NCBI RefSeq assembly: GCF_021272345.1
Contig: NZ_JAJSDQ010000002.1
Coordinates: 434,001-498,000 of the forward strand
Reading direction: 5' to 3'
Source of the DNA: Ornithinimicrobium sediminis
Lineage (GTDB): Bacteria > Actinomycetota > Actinomycetes > Actinomycetales > Dermatophilaceae
Length of the DNA: 64,000 nt
Made by a program: the position numbers and the translations under genes. The first letter of the stretch is position 1. Each line of letters opens with the position of its first letter. The notes below the pieces were generated by a model. The model made no database searches. It saw nothing but the letters and a program-made list of their open reading frames with translations, and was not told the DNA's origin. Below are positions 47,500 through 55,861 of the stretch, in pieces.

Positions 47500-47806
47500 C
47501 AGTGGTGGGCCACATCACCTTAGTAGCACGTCAGCCCTCAGTTTCCGCAAGGTCAGCGCGGATCTGGGGGTTTCGTGTGTCCGGGACCGAGGTGGTCAGG
47601 GGTCTGCTCAGATGACCACCTGAACTGACACACAGAACTGACACAGGGGCTGACACACCCTCGCCGGATCCGGAGGCGGATGCCCACCCCCGCCCCCGCT
47701 GCCGGAGTCTGGGAGCCGTCCCTCACGCCCACCACCCGACTCGTGCCACCGGGGTACGTCACTGAGGGGTGAGGTCGAGGGCTTCCATCGTGCCGGTGCC
47801 ACCGGG
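47500..47806. other. non-coding region after tmRNA with CTGACACA repeats
   Basis: About 300 bp between tmRNA and the oxidase terminator with no gene I can support. It contains three copies of CTGACACA 12-13 bp apart (starting 47625, 47638 and 47650; the first two extend to AACTGACACA). No integrase is found here and no second copy of the tmRNA 3' end was spotted in the window. It may be the scar or edge of an integrated element, but that is a guess. Confidence 0.45.
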
Positions 47807-47852
47807 TCGAGGAGCCCGGGAGGATGACTTCGCATCCACCCGGGCTCCTCGA
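47807..47852 (-). terminator. terminator of the multicopper oxidase gene
   Basis: A perfect 14-bp stem TCGAGGAGCCCGGG / CCCGGGCTCCTCGA, with a further inner stem GGATG / CATCC around ACTTCG, 19 bases beyond the leftward stop codon. Confidence 0.85.
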
Positions 47853-47871
47853 TCCTGTCAGCTACCGCAGG

Positions 47872-50800
47872 TCACGGCAGTGGGAGGGTGTTGGACCAGC
47901 CCGACTGGGTGGTGTCACTGAAGGCATGCACCCGGTAGAGGTAGGCCACCCCGGAGGTGACGGTCTGCGTGAACGTCGTGGTGTCTGGACCCACCGTGGC
48001 GTTCACGAGGTTGGTTCCGTCGCTGTTGGTGCGCTGGATGAGGAACCCGGTCTCGTTGTCCGAGTTGTCCGTCCAGCTGAGGTTCACCGTGGAGGTCTTC
48101 TTGTTCTTCACGGTGAGCGTCCCGGTGAGGGCGGTGGGGGCATCGACCGGGTCGCCGGCGACCTGCCCGGTGTCACGGCTGTCGACCGTGATCGTCGGGA
48201 AGCCTCCTCCCGGCGGGATGTTGTTGAACGCCGGGTCCGAGTAGTCCCAGGTGTCCCCGACCGTGTTGATCGCGTACACGTTGTACTCGTACACAGTCTT
48301 GGTGTTGCCGATCGGGTCGACGTACTCAGCCGGACCGGTGGCCGCACCCGTCTCGGTGTCCGCCGTGGGCATGGTCGTCAGGTTGACCCTGTCCTCGGTC
48401 TGGACCATCGCGATCTCCAACCACGGATCCGTGGAGCCTGCGACGCGCCGTTCGATGACGAAGGCGGTCTCGTTCTTCGAGGTGTCCGTCCACCTCACCG
48501 TGTTGATCTGGTTCTTGCCGCTGCCTGACAGCTCGGACGAGATCTCGGTCGGCGCCGTCGGGTTGACCGCCACCGCCTGGGTACGCATCATGTCCATCTC
48601 CTCGTGGCTGAGGATGTGGCAGTGGAGCACGTACTCCCAGCCGAAGTTGACGACGTGGTTGATCACGTCGATCGGCTCACCGTCGGGGTTGAAGGCCATC
48701 AGGGGCAGGTTCATCGCCTCTTGCTGTGTCGTGTTGGCGATGTAGGCTCCCGCAGGCATGGACGGGTCGAGCATCCGGACGCTGTTGGGCAGTCCGCCCC
48801 AGGCCTCCGGGATCGGCGGGATGATCGGGCGCACGGCGACGATCGTGTCCTCCAGCGGACTGATCCGCACGGTGTCCTTCCAGCCGAGCTCGGTGGGATC
48901 GGGCTTGCGGATGATGCCGTCCCAACCCACGCGGTTCAGCAGCTGGACGTCGTAGAGGTGGAAGTGGATGGGGTGCGTGTCGACCCCGTTGTGCGTGAAC
49001 TTCCAGAGCTGCGTTCCGTCGTCCGCCTCCGCGATGGGGGTTGCCTCCATCCCTGGCGGCAGCTCGATGCCGTCGAGCACCTCGGTGGGTGGCATCGAGA
49101 AGCCGTAAAGGATCATGTTCTGCAGACCCGCCTGGGCGTTGGGTGTCTCCACGCCCAGGAAGCCGCTCATGCGCCCATACTCGGGCTCGAACGCCTCACC
49201 CATCTCGTCCTGGATCATCTTGGGCTTAAGGTTCATCGTGAGCCGTTCGGCCTCCGTTGAGGTGGTGAATGGCGCGCCGGGCGCGGTGTCCGCGTCGGGG
49301 TCGACGAGCCGGTTGAACGTCAGCGAGGTGTCGTAGATCTGCACCGTGCCGTTGAGCGCACCGTTGGTCGGGAACGACGTGCCGTAGGCACTGTTGTACT
49401 CGCCCTGACCCACGACGATCGGCTTCTGCCCAGACTCGAACACGCCCGTCCCGTCCCCGCCGGCGAACGCGGCGTTGAGCGCAGCGAGGTCGAACGACTC
49501 GGCCGGAGCCGTGTCCGCGACCTTGATCTGCATGACGGTGCGGGTGTTCGGCCCGTACCCCGGCAGGGTCGCTGACGCGCCACCGGTGTCCCGGTAGTCG
49601 CCGTTTCCGGTGTAGTAGTCATACCGCGGGTCGCGCGCCGGGAAGGCCGCCGGTGCGTCGTTGTAGACGATCAGCGTCTGGCCGGCGTACTGCGACAGGT
49701 CGACCACGACGTCGAAGCGCTCGGCGGGCGCGACGAGCAGAGAGTGCTGGTCCACGTTGCCGGCGTTGAACAAGGTCGGGTCGTTGACCCACGTGGTCGG
49801 CTGGGCCGGGACTTCGACCGGAGCCGGCAGGAAGCCACCCTCGGTGCCCATGACGACCCAGTCCGGGCCCTCGGTGCCGACGACCGGGGTCGGGAAGACC
49901 GTCGGGTCCTCGAGCGCTGCCGCGACCTCGTCCGGGTTGAGAGCCACCTCGGTGCACGCGACACCGGTGCTCTCCGCCACCGGTGTGGTGGTGCCGTCGC
50001 ACGGCTCACCGTTGGCGTCGACCGCCTGGTACAGCGACAGGTTGAAGAACCTGTCGTTGGCGGCGTTGAGGATCCGGAACCGGTAGGGCTTGGGCTCCAG
50101 GGTCGTCGTCGGGTAGGCCGCGCCGTTGACCACGGGGGTGTCCATGAACGCCTCCATGCCCATGGAGTTGTACGGCGTGCCGGGCATCAGTGGCGGCTCG
50201 CACCACGTCAGGTCCGGGTCACAGGCAGAGTCGAAGTACGGGTTGGCGATCGGACCGTAGTCCACACTGTTCGTCGGCGGCCAGAACCACGGACCGTAGG
50301 CCCAGCGACCGTACTCGTTGACGCCGGAGGCGTCGCCCGGGTTCTGCGCCGGGGAGTAGACGTGCGGCAGCCAGAGGCTGCCCTCATCACCCCAGGCCGT
50401 CGTGTCCCACGTCTCGTCCTGGAGGTCGAGCTGGGCCTGGTTGGGCACGAAGGTCTTGTCCTGGAACACGAGCGGAATCGTCGATGCCGCGTCCGGGATG
50501 GTCCCGGCGGCGATCAGATCCGCCTCCGTCTCGTCCTGGATGATGTACGGCGCGGCCGAGCCGGCGTACACGTTGAGACGCGTGATGCCCCACGAGTGGT
50601 CGTGGTAGAACATGAGCCGCGCGCTCTGGGCGTTGGTGTAGTAGAAGGTCTGGACACCGTCCGTCGGGTCGTCGACAGCCTCCGGATCCATGTCGGGAAC
50701 GTTCTTGACGCTCACTCCCTCGGGGAACGGGGTGTCCTCGTCCGCCGGGGTGATCCACTGGTGCGGGGTCCCGTCGGAGATCCACGGGGTGATCCCGCCG

Positions 50801-52128
50801 TGCAGGTGGATGATCGCCCGGTTGTCCGAGTAGCAGTCTCCGCTCGCCACCAGACCGGACTTGGTCGCCAGGTCGTTGCACATGGGGACCTGCGGGTCCA
50901 CCATGTCGGGCATGGCCTCCATCATCTCGTGACCCTCAGGCGTCATGCCCGCGCCCATGACCGTGCTGTCCACCGGCAGGAACAAGTTGCCCCCTGCGCC
51001 GGTCGGCAGGAGGTTGTGGAACTCGATGCGGACCGGCCGGTCCTTCTGCGCCACGATGGCGGGACCCAGGTAGCTCGGCTCGCCCTTCGGTGTTCCGTCG
51101 GGGTTCAGCTCGACGTACCCGCGCAACTTCGTGCCGGTCCCTGGGAGGTCCGAGTGAAGCTGCTGGGAGTACTCGACGAGTCCGATCCGGTAGAAGTCAG
51201 ATCCAGGGTAAGAAGTCTCGTCGGCAACGGCGGCGGGGATCTCGGGCAGCGGGTCGACGAACTTGCGGATCCCGCCGGTGACGGTCACCTCCTCCGGACC
51301 AACCATGCTCGCCGCGAACGAGTACGTCCGTGCCTGGGCGGTGTACGTCGGGTAGGGAGCCGTTCCGAGGGTGATCGGCGAGCCGGCTGCGGGGACGGCG
51401 CTCGTGGGGTAGTAGATGCTGTCTGTCCCGGAACCGGCGGTGTACGGAATCCCCTGGCCATAGTGGGCGATCCGGTCGCCTGCCTGAACCGAGAGGTTCG
51501 CCACGGGGTAGGTGGCCACCCCGGGCGTCGAGGGTGTGGTGAGAGCGCCGCTGTCGAACACCACGGTGTACTCACTGCCCGTCGTCCCTGTGGGACGCAG
51601 CACGTACGCGTGGAAGGTGCGGTTCTCTGAGCCGTCCTGGACGTAGGTCTGGAACCCGTTCAAGAATCCGTCGGACAAGACCCCTGGGCTCATCACGAGG
51701 ACGTTCGTGGCGGTGTCTGTAGGGGCCGTCCGCTGGATCGTTTCGTTGCCGACCAGAACACTGTCGCCCGGTGCCGTTGTCAGCTCTGGCAGCGGGCTGT
51801 TCGCATAGTTCGGGTGGCTGAAGTAGCGGGGCGCCTCTCCCGGGGCAGCGGCGGCGGTCATCTCGGCGTCCACCATCATCAGCGGGTTGAGAGCGCCGTC
51901 CTGTAGCGCCCGAGCCGCCGCGGACTCACGGTCAGCCTGGTCGATCTTCTTCTCCTGCTTTTCCTTGACCTTGTCGGCCTTGTCCTTCAAGCGGTCCTGC
52001 TCATCGGGCTGCGCCGCAACGAGCGCAGGGATGGCGACACCGGCTGAGGTGACGGCGGGAAGATCGGCCATGCCCATAGGTAGCAGGGCGATCGCCGCGA
52101 AGACAGCGATGCCCATGTTCTTCTTCAC
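47872..52128 (-). CDS. very large multicopper oxidase with FnIII-like C-terminus
   Basis: A 1418-residue secreted oxidase. After a signal peptide comes a Lys/Asp/Glu-rich coiled stretch (DEQDRLKDKADKVKEKQEKK, about 42-65). All four copper motifs are present in order: HLHG (441-444), HDH (509-511), HPIHFH (from 1052) and HCHILSHEEMDMM (from 1169), giving type 1, 2 and 3 sites. The distance between the first and last pairs (~600 residues) is far more than in laccases (~400). Two fibronectin-III-like repeats (NETAFVIERR; NETGFLIQRT) end the protein. GTG 52128 has AAAGGAG 8 bases upstream. Substrate unknown; large bacterial MCOs include Mn(II) and bilirubin oxidases. Confidence 0.9.
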   Translation of the reverse strand: MKKNMGIAVFAAIALLPMGMADLPAVTSAGVAIPALVAAQPDEQDRLKDKADKVKEKQEKKIDQADRESAAARALQDGALNPLMMVDAEMTAAAAPGEAPRYFSHPNYANSPLPELTTAPGDSVLVGNETIQRTAPTDTATNVLVMSPGVLSDGFLNGFQTYVQDGSENRTFHAYVLRPTGTTGSEYTVVFDSGALTTPSTPGVATYPVANLSVQAGDRIAHYGQGIPYTAGSGTDSIYYPTSAVPAAGSPITLGTAPYPTYTAQARTYSFAASMVGPEEVTVTGGIRKFVDPLPEIPAAVADETSYPGSDFYRIGLVEYSQQLHSDLPGTGTKLRGYVELNPDGTPKGEPSYLGPAIVAQKDRPVRIEFHNLLPTGAGGNLFLPVDSTVMGAGMTPEGHEMMEAMPDMVDPQVPMCNDLATKSGLVASGDCYSDNRAIIHLHGGITPWISDGTPHQWITPADEDTPFPEGVSVKNVPDMDPEAVDDPTDGVQTFYYTNAQSARLMFYHDHSWGITRLNVYAGSAAPYIIQDETEADLIAAGTIPDAASTIPLVFQDKTFVPNQAQLDLQDETWDTTAWGDEGSLWLPHVYSPAQNPGDASGVNEYGRWAYGPWFWPPTNSVDYGPIANPYFDSACDPDLTWCEPPLMPGTPYNSMGMEAFMDTPVVNGAAYPTTTLEPKPYRFRILNAANDRFFNLSLYQAVDANGEPCDGTTTPVAESTGVACTEVALNPDEVAAALEDPTVFPTPVVGTEGPDWVVMGTEGGFLPAPVEVPAQPTTWVNDPTLFNAGNVDQHSLLVAPAERFDVVVDLSQYAGQTLIVYNDAPAAFPARDPRYDYYTGNGDYRDTGGASATLPGYGPNTRTVMQIKVADTAPAESFDLAALNAAFAGGDGTGVFESGQKPIVVGQGEYNSAYGTSFPTNGALNGTVQIYDTSLTFNRLVDPDADTAPGAPFTTSTEAERLTMNLKPKMIQDEMGEAFEPEYGRMSGFLGVETPNAQAGLQNMILYGFSMPPTEVLDGIELPPGMEATPIAEADDGTQLWKFTHNGVDTHPIHFHLYDVQLLNRVGWDGIIRKPDPTELGWKDTVRISPLEDTIVAVRPIIPPIPEAWGGLPNSVRMLDPSMPAGAYIANTTQQEAMNLPLMAFNPDGEPIDVINHVVNFGWEYVLHCHILSHEEMDMMRTQAVAVNPTAPTEISSELSGSGKNQINTVRWTDTSKNETAFVIERRVAGSTDPWLEIAMVQTEDRVNLTTMPTADTETGAATGPAEYVDPIGNTKTVYEYNVYAINTVGDTWDYSDPAFNNIPPGGGFPTITVDSRDTGQVAGDPVDAPTALTGTLTVKNKKTSTVNLSWTDNSDNETGFLIQRTNSDGTNLVNATVGPDTTTFTQTVTSGVAYLYRVHAFSDTTQSGWSNTLPLP

Positions 52129-52322
52129 TGTCGTGCTCCTTTCGAATTGAGGCTGGGCCACGGCGCGAAGCAGTCCGGCACCTTCGTCGGGTCCGGCGTC
52201 GCAGCGACCGCCGTCCCCGTGCCTGGTGCGGTAGCGACCAGGGCGCCCGCCCTGGCGGGCACCCTGAGCAGCATCCCCGTCGTGGTGGTGGAACTGGCTG
52301 CGCGTGTCTTGTCGTCTGACAT
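52125..52322 (-). CDS. small ORF coupled to the multicopper oxidase gene
   Basis: 65 codons, MSDDKTRAASSTTTTGMLLR..., with a weakly hydrophobic centre and a tail PDPTKVPDCFAPWPSLNSKG. The stop overlaps the oxidase GTG in GTGA, so translation is probably coupled. GAGG lies 6 bases before the ATG. The tail resembles the first conserved block of the oxidase itself (RYFSHPNYANSPLP), so it may be the stub of a related gene or a short exported partner with one Cys. It is not a family I can name. Confidence 0.5.
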   Translation of the reverse strand: MSDDKTRAASSTTTTGMLLRVPARAGALVATAPGTGTAVAATPDPTKVPDCFAPWPSLNSKGARQ

Positions 52323-52345
52323 GACGGACCTCGCCCCTGCGATCG

Positions 52346-52361
52346 TGTGACTCGTGTCACG
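52346..52361. promoter_or_regulatory. CRP/GlxR-like binding site
   Basis: TGTGA-CTCGTG-TCACG matches the CRP-family consensus TGTGA-N6-TCACA at 9 of 10 defined positions, and also reads as the perfect repeat GTGAC-TCGT-GTCAC. It lies 24 bases upstream of the small ORF that leads the oxidase unit, where it could act on that promoter. Confidence 0.55.
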
Positions 52362-52579
52362 GATGTGTGGAACGTACGACCGCTGCAAAGTTCGTCACAA
52401 GAGAAACCTCAATCGGGAAACGCGGTTCGCGAATCCGAGGGTGGCAGGCCCTTGGCTGAAGGAGTCCTAGATCGAGCCCCTCCAGGGGTCGGACGTGCCA
52501 GGGTGCTAGATCCAGAAGTCGGTGAGTCGTGCGTCACTATCCAGCACCAGCGAAGGCCGATTGCCGTATCTTTGTTCTT

Positions 52580-52936
52580 ATGAGCCGGGACGGCTGGACG
52601 TTCCTCACCAACCACGGGCACGTGCTCGTGTGTCTGGCGGTGAACCCCGAGGTGCTCCTGCGGGACGTCGCGACGAGCATCGGGATCACCGAGCGCGCGG
52701 TGCAGCAGATCGTCGGAGACCTCGAGCAAGCCGGTGTGCTCATCCGTCTTCGGGTCGGCCGTCGCAACAACTACATCGTGCGCCGCGACGAGCTGTTCCG
52801 GCACCCCGTCGAGGGGGGTGTGACGATCGGGGACTTTGTGGACCTCGTCGAGCGCGCCAGAGTCAGTCCACAACGCAAACCTCCCCCGCGGGGGTACGTC
52901 CCAGCCCGGCCGGAGAGGCCCGCCCGTCAAGGATGA
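52580..52936 (+). CDS. MarR-like winged-helix regulator
   Basis: A 118-residue DNA-binding protein. The winged HTH is HVLVCLAVNPEVLLRDVATSIGITERAVQQIVGDLEQAGVLIRLRVGRRNNYIV; WTFLTNHGHV at the start is typical of a small actinobacterial family of this type. There is no ligand domain; the tail is Pro/Arg-rich. ATG 52580 fits the family; the longer frame is not conserved. Divergent from the oxidase unit, so control of that unit is possible but unproven. Confidence 0.8.
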   Translation: MSRDGWTFLTNHGHVLVCLAVNPEVLLRDVATSIGITERAVQQIVGDLEQAGVLIRLRVGRRNNYIVRRDELFRHPVEGGVTIGDFVDLVERARVSPQRKPPPRGYVPARPERPARQG

Positions 52937-52998
52937 CTAGGCTGTCCACCGGCGCGCGGACCCCGCCTGAGGAACGCGCATCCACCGCGGACGGCGTG

Positions 52999-53267
52999 TC
53001 ATCGATAGACGTCCGCGCGGTGCTCGACCGCGGTGATGGTGAAGCGCGTGTCGACCCGATAGATGATCCGGTTGTCGCCGCGGCGTGCGCTATGGAGCCC
53101 TTCACGACTGAGGCGCAACGCCTTGCCGACGGCTTGCGGGTTGCTGGCCAGCGGGCCGTAGATGAACTCGATGGCGAAGCGTCCGCGAGGATCTCTCCCT
53201 TGCCCAGCACCTCGGCTTCGCCAGCGGCGAGTTCGGTGAGGCTGTCACGGACCTGCGCGACATCCTG
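52999..53267 (-). pseudogene. fused remnant of a Phd-type antitoxin and RelE/ParE toxin
   Basis: Just after the PemK stop the same frame reads QDVAQVRDSLTELAAGEAEV, then LGKGEILAD, the C-terminal end of a Phd/YefM-type antitoxin. At 53178 the frame changes and the sequence becomes FAIEFIYGPLASNPQAVGKA ... GLHSARRGDNRIIYRVDTRF ... VEHRADVYR and a stop, the C-terminal 59 residues of a RelE/ParE toxin. The toxin's first ~28 codons and the antitoxin's body are gone. A deletion joining the two genes explains this. Neither can be functional. Confidence 0.75.
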
Positions 53268-53675
53268 TCAGCCGTCAGCATCAGCTTCTGCCGCTGGTCG
53301 CCCTAGTATCGAGCTCGATCGGAACGCGTCGTCCGTGGACCCCTTTGAGGGCGGCCACGGCTCCTCAAGCAAGGGGATCTCGAGGTCGTAGGCCAGCACA
53401 ATGGCTCTTGCGAGATGGCGCTCCTGCTCGGGTGTGAGGAAACCCAGCGTCCGTCCCAGGAGGTCGACGGGGATGGTCAGGACGTTGTCGACTGAGACAG
53501 CACTGTTGTGGTCCAGCCCGTTGGCACGTCCGACTGGCACTTCGCTGGACAGCCCCTTGACGGTCGACGTGATGGGGGCCACGGTCACCTTGGTCATGAC
53601 GGCACGTGCGGTGTCACGGGTAAGGACAAGGACGGGGCGGGTCTTGTCCAGCCGCGCCAGACGGATCTCGCGCAA
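53268..53675 (-). CDS. PemK/MazF-family toxin
   Basis: A 135-residue endoribonuclease-type toxin. The family core is present: TRPVLVLTRDTARAVMTKVTVAPITSTVKGLSSEVPVG, then NSAVSVDNVLTIPVDLLGR (Ser/Asp/Asn site) and LTPEQERHLARAIVLAYDLE. The start is TTG, 3 bases after the antitoxin stop, the usual order for these pairs. The last ~35 residues exceed the family length and contain GRPAA, a Phd hallmark, just before the Phd remnant; the tail may be captured foreign sequence (inference). Confidence 0.88.
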   Translation of the reverse strand: MREIRLARLDKTRPVLVLTRDTARAVMTKVTVAPITSTVKGLSSEVPVGRANGLDHNSAVSVDNVLTIPVDLLGRTLGFLTPEQERHLARAIVLAYDLEIPLLEEPWPPSKGSTDDAFRSSSILGRPAAEADADG

Positions 53676-53678
53676 GGG

Positions 53679-53912
53679 TCACTCTTCCAGTGTCGTCTGG
53701 CCCACGGACCACGTGACGAGCTCGTCGAGGTCATCGGCCGTGCCCTTCTCCTTCAGGGTCTGTGCGTCCTGCTGCGCGGCTTGCAGGCGCATCTCGCGCT
53801 CGAGGGCCGCGGCCACCAGTGCGGCTCGGCTGGGCGCCTTGCCACTGGCGACGCTCTGGTCCAGAAAGCGAACCATCTCATCAGGAAGCCGTACCGCAAT
53901 CTGTGTCGTCAC
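53679..53912 (-). CDS. ribbon-helix-helix antitoxin (MazE/CopG type)
   Basis: A 77-residue antitoxin. The N-terminal RHH fold is TQIAVRLPDEMVRFLDQSVASGKAPSRAALVAAALEREMR; the C-terminal part, ending DELVTWSVGQTTLEE, would wrap and block the PemK toxin. GTG 53912 is the start. A nested palindrome 14 bases upstream is the probable self-regulatory operator. Confidence 0.88.
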   Translation of the reverse strand: MTTQIAVRLPDEMVRFLDQSVASGKAPSRAALVAAALEREMRLQAAQQDAQTLKEKGTADDLDELVTWSVGQTTLEE

Positions 53913-53925
53913 GCCCCCAGCATCC

Positions 53926-53953
53926 CATACTGCATCCCGGTCTGGGATGTATG
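53926..53953. promoter_or_regulatory. operator of the RHH/PemK toxin-antitoxin operon
   Basis: Nested inverted repeats CATAC-TG-CATCCC-GGTCT-GGGAT-GTATG, immediately upstream of the antitoxin start. The place and symmetry suit binding by the RHH antitoxin. Confidence 0.6.
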
Positions 53954-54065
53954 GCCCTGCTCCATGCCGGTCGTTCTCGGTGACGTCGGGGGAGAGGAGA
54001 CCGCACAGCGCGCACGCCACCCAGAAGGTTCCCAGCTGCATCAGGCCCGCTACTACGGTAGGCCC

Positions 54066-54641
54066 ATGCTTCGACGCCTTGTGGCTCGCGCCTTCTGGTC
54101 GTTCAGCAGCTGGAGACTGTCCACTGCGCCCGCACCGGAGCGGCCCACGGTGCTCGTCGGTGCACCCCACACCTCCAACTGGGACTTTGTCCTCATGCTG
54201 GGGATCACCTGGCGCCTGGACATGGACATTCGGTGGTTGGGCAAGCACAGCCTCTTCACGGGCTGGCGTGGCCCGCTGATGCGTGCCCTTGGTGGCATTC
54301 CCGTCGACCGGTCGAACGCGGGCAGTGTCGTCGACGAGGTGGTCGAGCGCGTCCGGTCGGGCGAGGTCTTCGGCCTCGTGGTCACTCCCGACGGAACCCG
54401 TGGAGGGCACACGCATTGGAAGTCCGGGTTCCACCGCATCGCCCGGGACAGCGGTATGCCGGTGACGCTCGGCTATGTCGACCGCACCACGATGACGACA
54501 GGTCTGGGTCCGACCCTGGAGATGACTGGAGATGTCACTGCTGACATGGACCGCATCCGAGCCTTCTATGCCGACAAAGCAGGGTTCCGGCCGGACCTAC
54601 GCGTCGAGCCGCGGCTGCGAGAGGAGACTCGAGCGGTCTGA
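54066..54641 (+). CDS. PlsC-like 1-acylglycerol-3-phosphate acyltransferase
   Basis: A 191-residue acyltransferase of the LPLAT superfamily. Block I is APHTSNWDFVLMLG (H-x4-D catalytic pair), block II GKHSLFTGWRGPLMRALGGIPVDR, and block III VVTPDGTRGGHTHWKSGF, where PDGTR stands for the usual EGTR. It probably acylates a lysophospholipid-like acceptor at the membrane; there is no clear membrane helix. It stands alone in the accessory region. Confidence 0.85.
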   Translation: MLRRLVARAFWSFSSWRLSTAPAPERPTVLVGAPHTSNWDFVLMLGITWRLDMDIRWLGKHSLFTGWRGPLMRALGGIPVDRSNAGSVVDEVVERVRSGEVFGLVVTPDGTRGGHTHWKSGFHRIARDSGMPVTLGYVDRTTMTTGLGPTLEMTGDVTADMDRIRAFYADKAGFRPDLRVEPRLREETRAV

Positions 54642-54820
54642 GGGACTCGCCTGGCTCGCCCTCGACACCCACGGACCACCCTTGACGAACCGACGGTTCG
54701 CCGCGCCGGCCTTCAGCACTGACCACATACCGTGCGCGCCTTCATCCGCGACTGCCCCGGCAGGATGCGGGGCGCTGTCCATGCCGGTGTCCGTCATGGC
54801 GGACGCCTATGGTTCGGGTC

Positions 54821-55231
54821 ATGACCGCACTGGCCCCGTACGTCTACCTGCCCGGCACTGCCCGGGAGGCACTGACCTTCTACGCCGACGTCTTCGGCTG
54901 CTCCGCACAGATGCATACCCTGGAGGACTTCGGGAGGACGGACGGCCCGCTCGACGCGATCGCCCACGGCTTCCTCTCCGACGGGCCGGTCACCCTTTTC
55001 GCTGCCGACGCGACCGGTGACCAGGCCCCGTTCCGCTGCGAAGGGATGATGCTCTCCCTTCTCGGCGCGGCCCCTCCTGCCACCCTGCGAGAGTGGTTCC
55101 ACCAGCTCACCCAAGGCGGCCAGATCGTCGATGACCTCCAGGCTCGTCCCTGGGGAGCCACTGACGGACAGGTCATCGACCCATATGGGGTGCACTGGCT
55201 CATCGGGTTCGAGCACGACGACACCCCTTGA
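54821..55231 (+). CDS. VOC-superfamily protein (PhnB/glyoxalase-like)
   Basis: A 136-residue protein of two beta-alpha-beta-beta-beta units: YVYLPGTAREALTFYADVFG at the start and WGATDGQVIDPYGVHWLIGF at the end are the PhnB-type signatures. Metal ligands are not complete, as in many PhnB-like proteins, so the role is unknown. An inverted repeat CGAACC-GAC-GGTTCG lies at 54686-54700 upstream. Confidence 0.85.
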   Translation: MTALAPYVYLPGTAREALTFYADVFGCSAQMHTLEDFGRTDGPLDAIAHGFLSDGPVTLFAADATGDQAPFRCEGMMLSLLGAAPPATLREWFHQLTQGGQIVDDLQARPWGATDGQVIDPYGVHWLIGFEHDDTP

Positions 55232-55296
55232 GCGCACTGTCGTGCCGCTGTAAGGACGGGTCGGCTGATGGGAATCCCCGTCGACGATGGTCGAAC

Positions 55297-55755
55297 TCAG
55301 GTGGCCCTGCGAGCTGTCTCGCGCGTGAACCGGTCCGCCCACAGCTTCCACTGCCACAACGTGAGTGCCACGACGCTTCCCATGCCTGTGACCGCCGCGA
55401 GCTTCTTGTGCTGGTAGCTGGCCACCATGGCTCCCACGAGCGATGCAGTGGCTGCGCCCGTCAGGGCCAGGACCTTGGGCTCAGACGTGGGATCCCGAGT
55501 CCAGGACTCCTCGCCCAGGATGGCTCGTGTCGCAAACGAGGACGTGTCGTGAGCCGGCGGCGTCATCACCGGGTTGACCGCGAACCAGGCGCCGATGGGG
55601 ACGTACAACCACCAGCGCCGGGTCCACAGTGGCACCAAGAGCACAGGCGCGCTCAGCAGCCTCGACCAGGCGCTGACGGGATGAGCGTGTCGCTGGAACA
55701 TGCGCGCGTAGGAGCCATCCTCGGAAGCCACGACCCCAGCCTGACACCTGGTCAT
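55297..55755 (-). CDS. DUF6653 membrane protein
   Basis: A 152-residue protein with about four hydrophobic segments. ARMFQRHAHPVSAWSRLLSA, then WFAVNPVMTPPAHDTSSFAT and ATRAILGEESW are the family features recalled for DUF6653. The role is unknown. ATG at 55755 is used; ATG at 55701 is an alternative that would trim 18 residues before MFQRH. Confidence 0.7.
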   Translation of the reverse strand: MTRCQAGVVASEDGSYARMFQRHAHPVSAWSRLLSAPVLLVPLWTRRWWLYVPIGAWFAVNPVMTPPAHDTSSFATRAILGEESWTRDPTSEPKVLALTGAATASLVGAMVASYQHKKLAAVTGMGSVVALTLWQWKLWADRFTRETARRAT

Positions 55756-55861
55756 CGTGACGGTCCTCGTCGATCGTCAGTCGTGCGGCCTGAGGGTCAG
55801 CGGGTGAGTTCATGGTCGTGTCTCCTTCTCGAGTGCCCTGTCATTCTGCGACCGGGCACGC

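Noticed and set aside
52322-52388. Longer version of the small ORF upstream of the oxidase
   Set aside because: The extra N-terminus crosses the CRP-like site and lacks a ribosome site; ATG 52322 is better placed.
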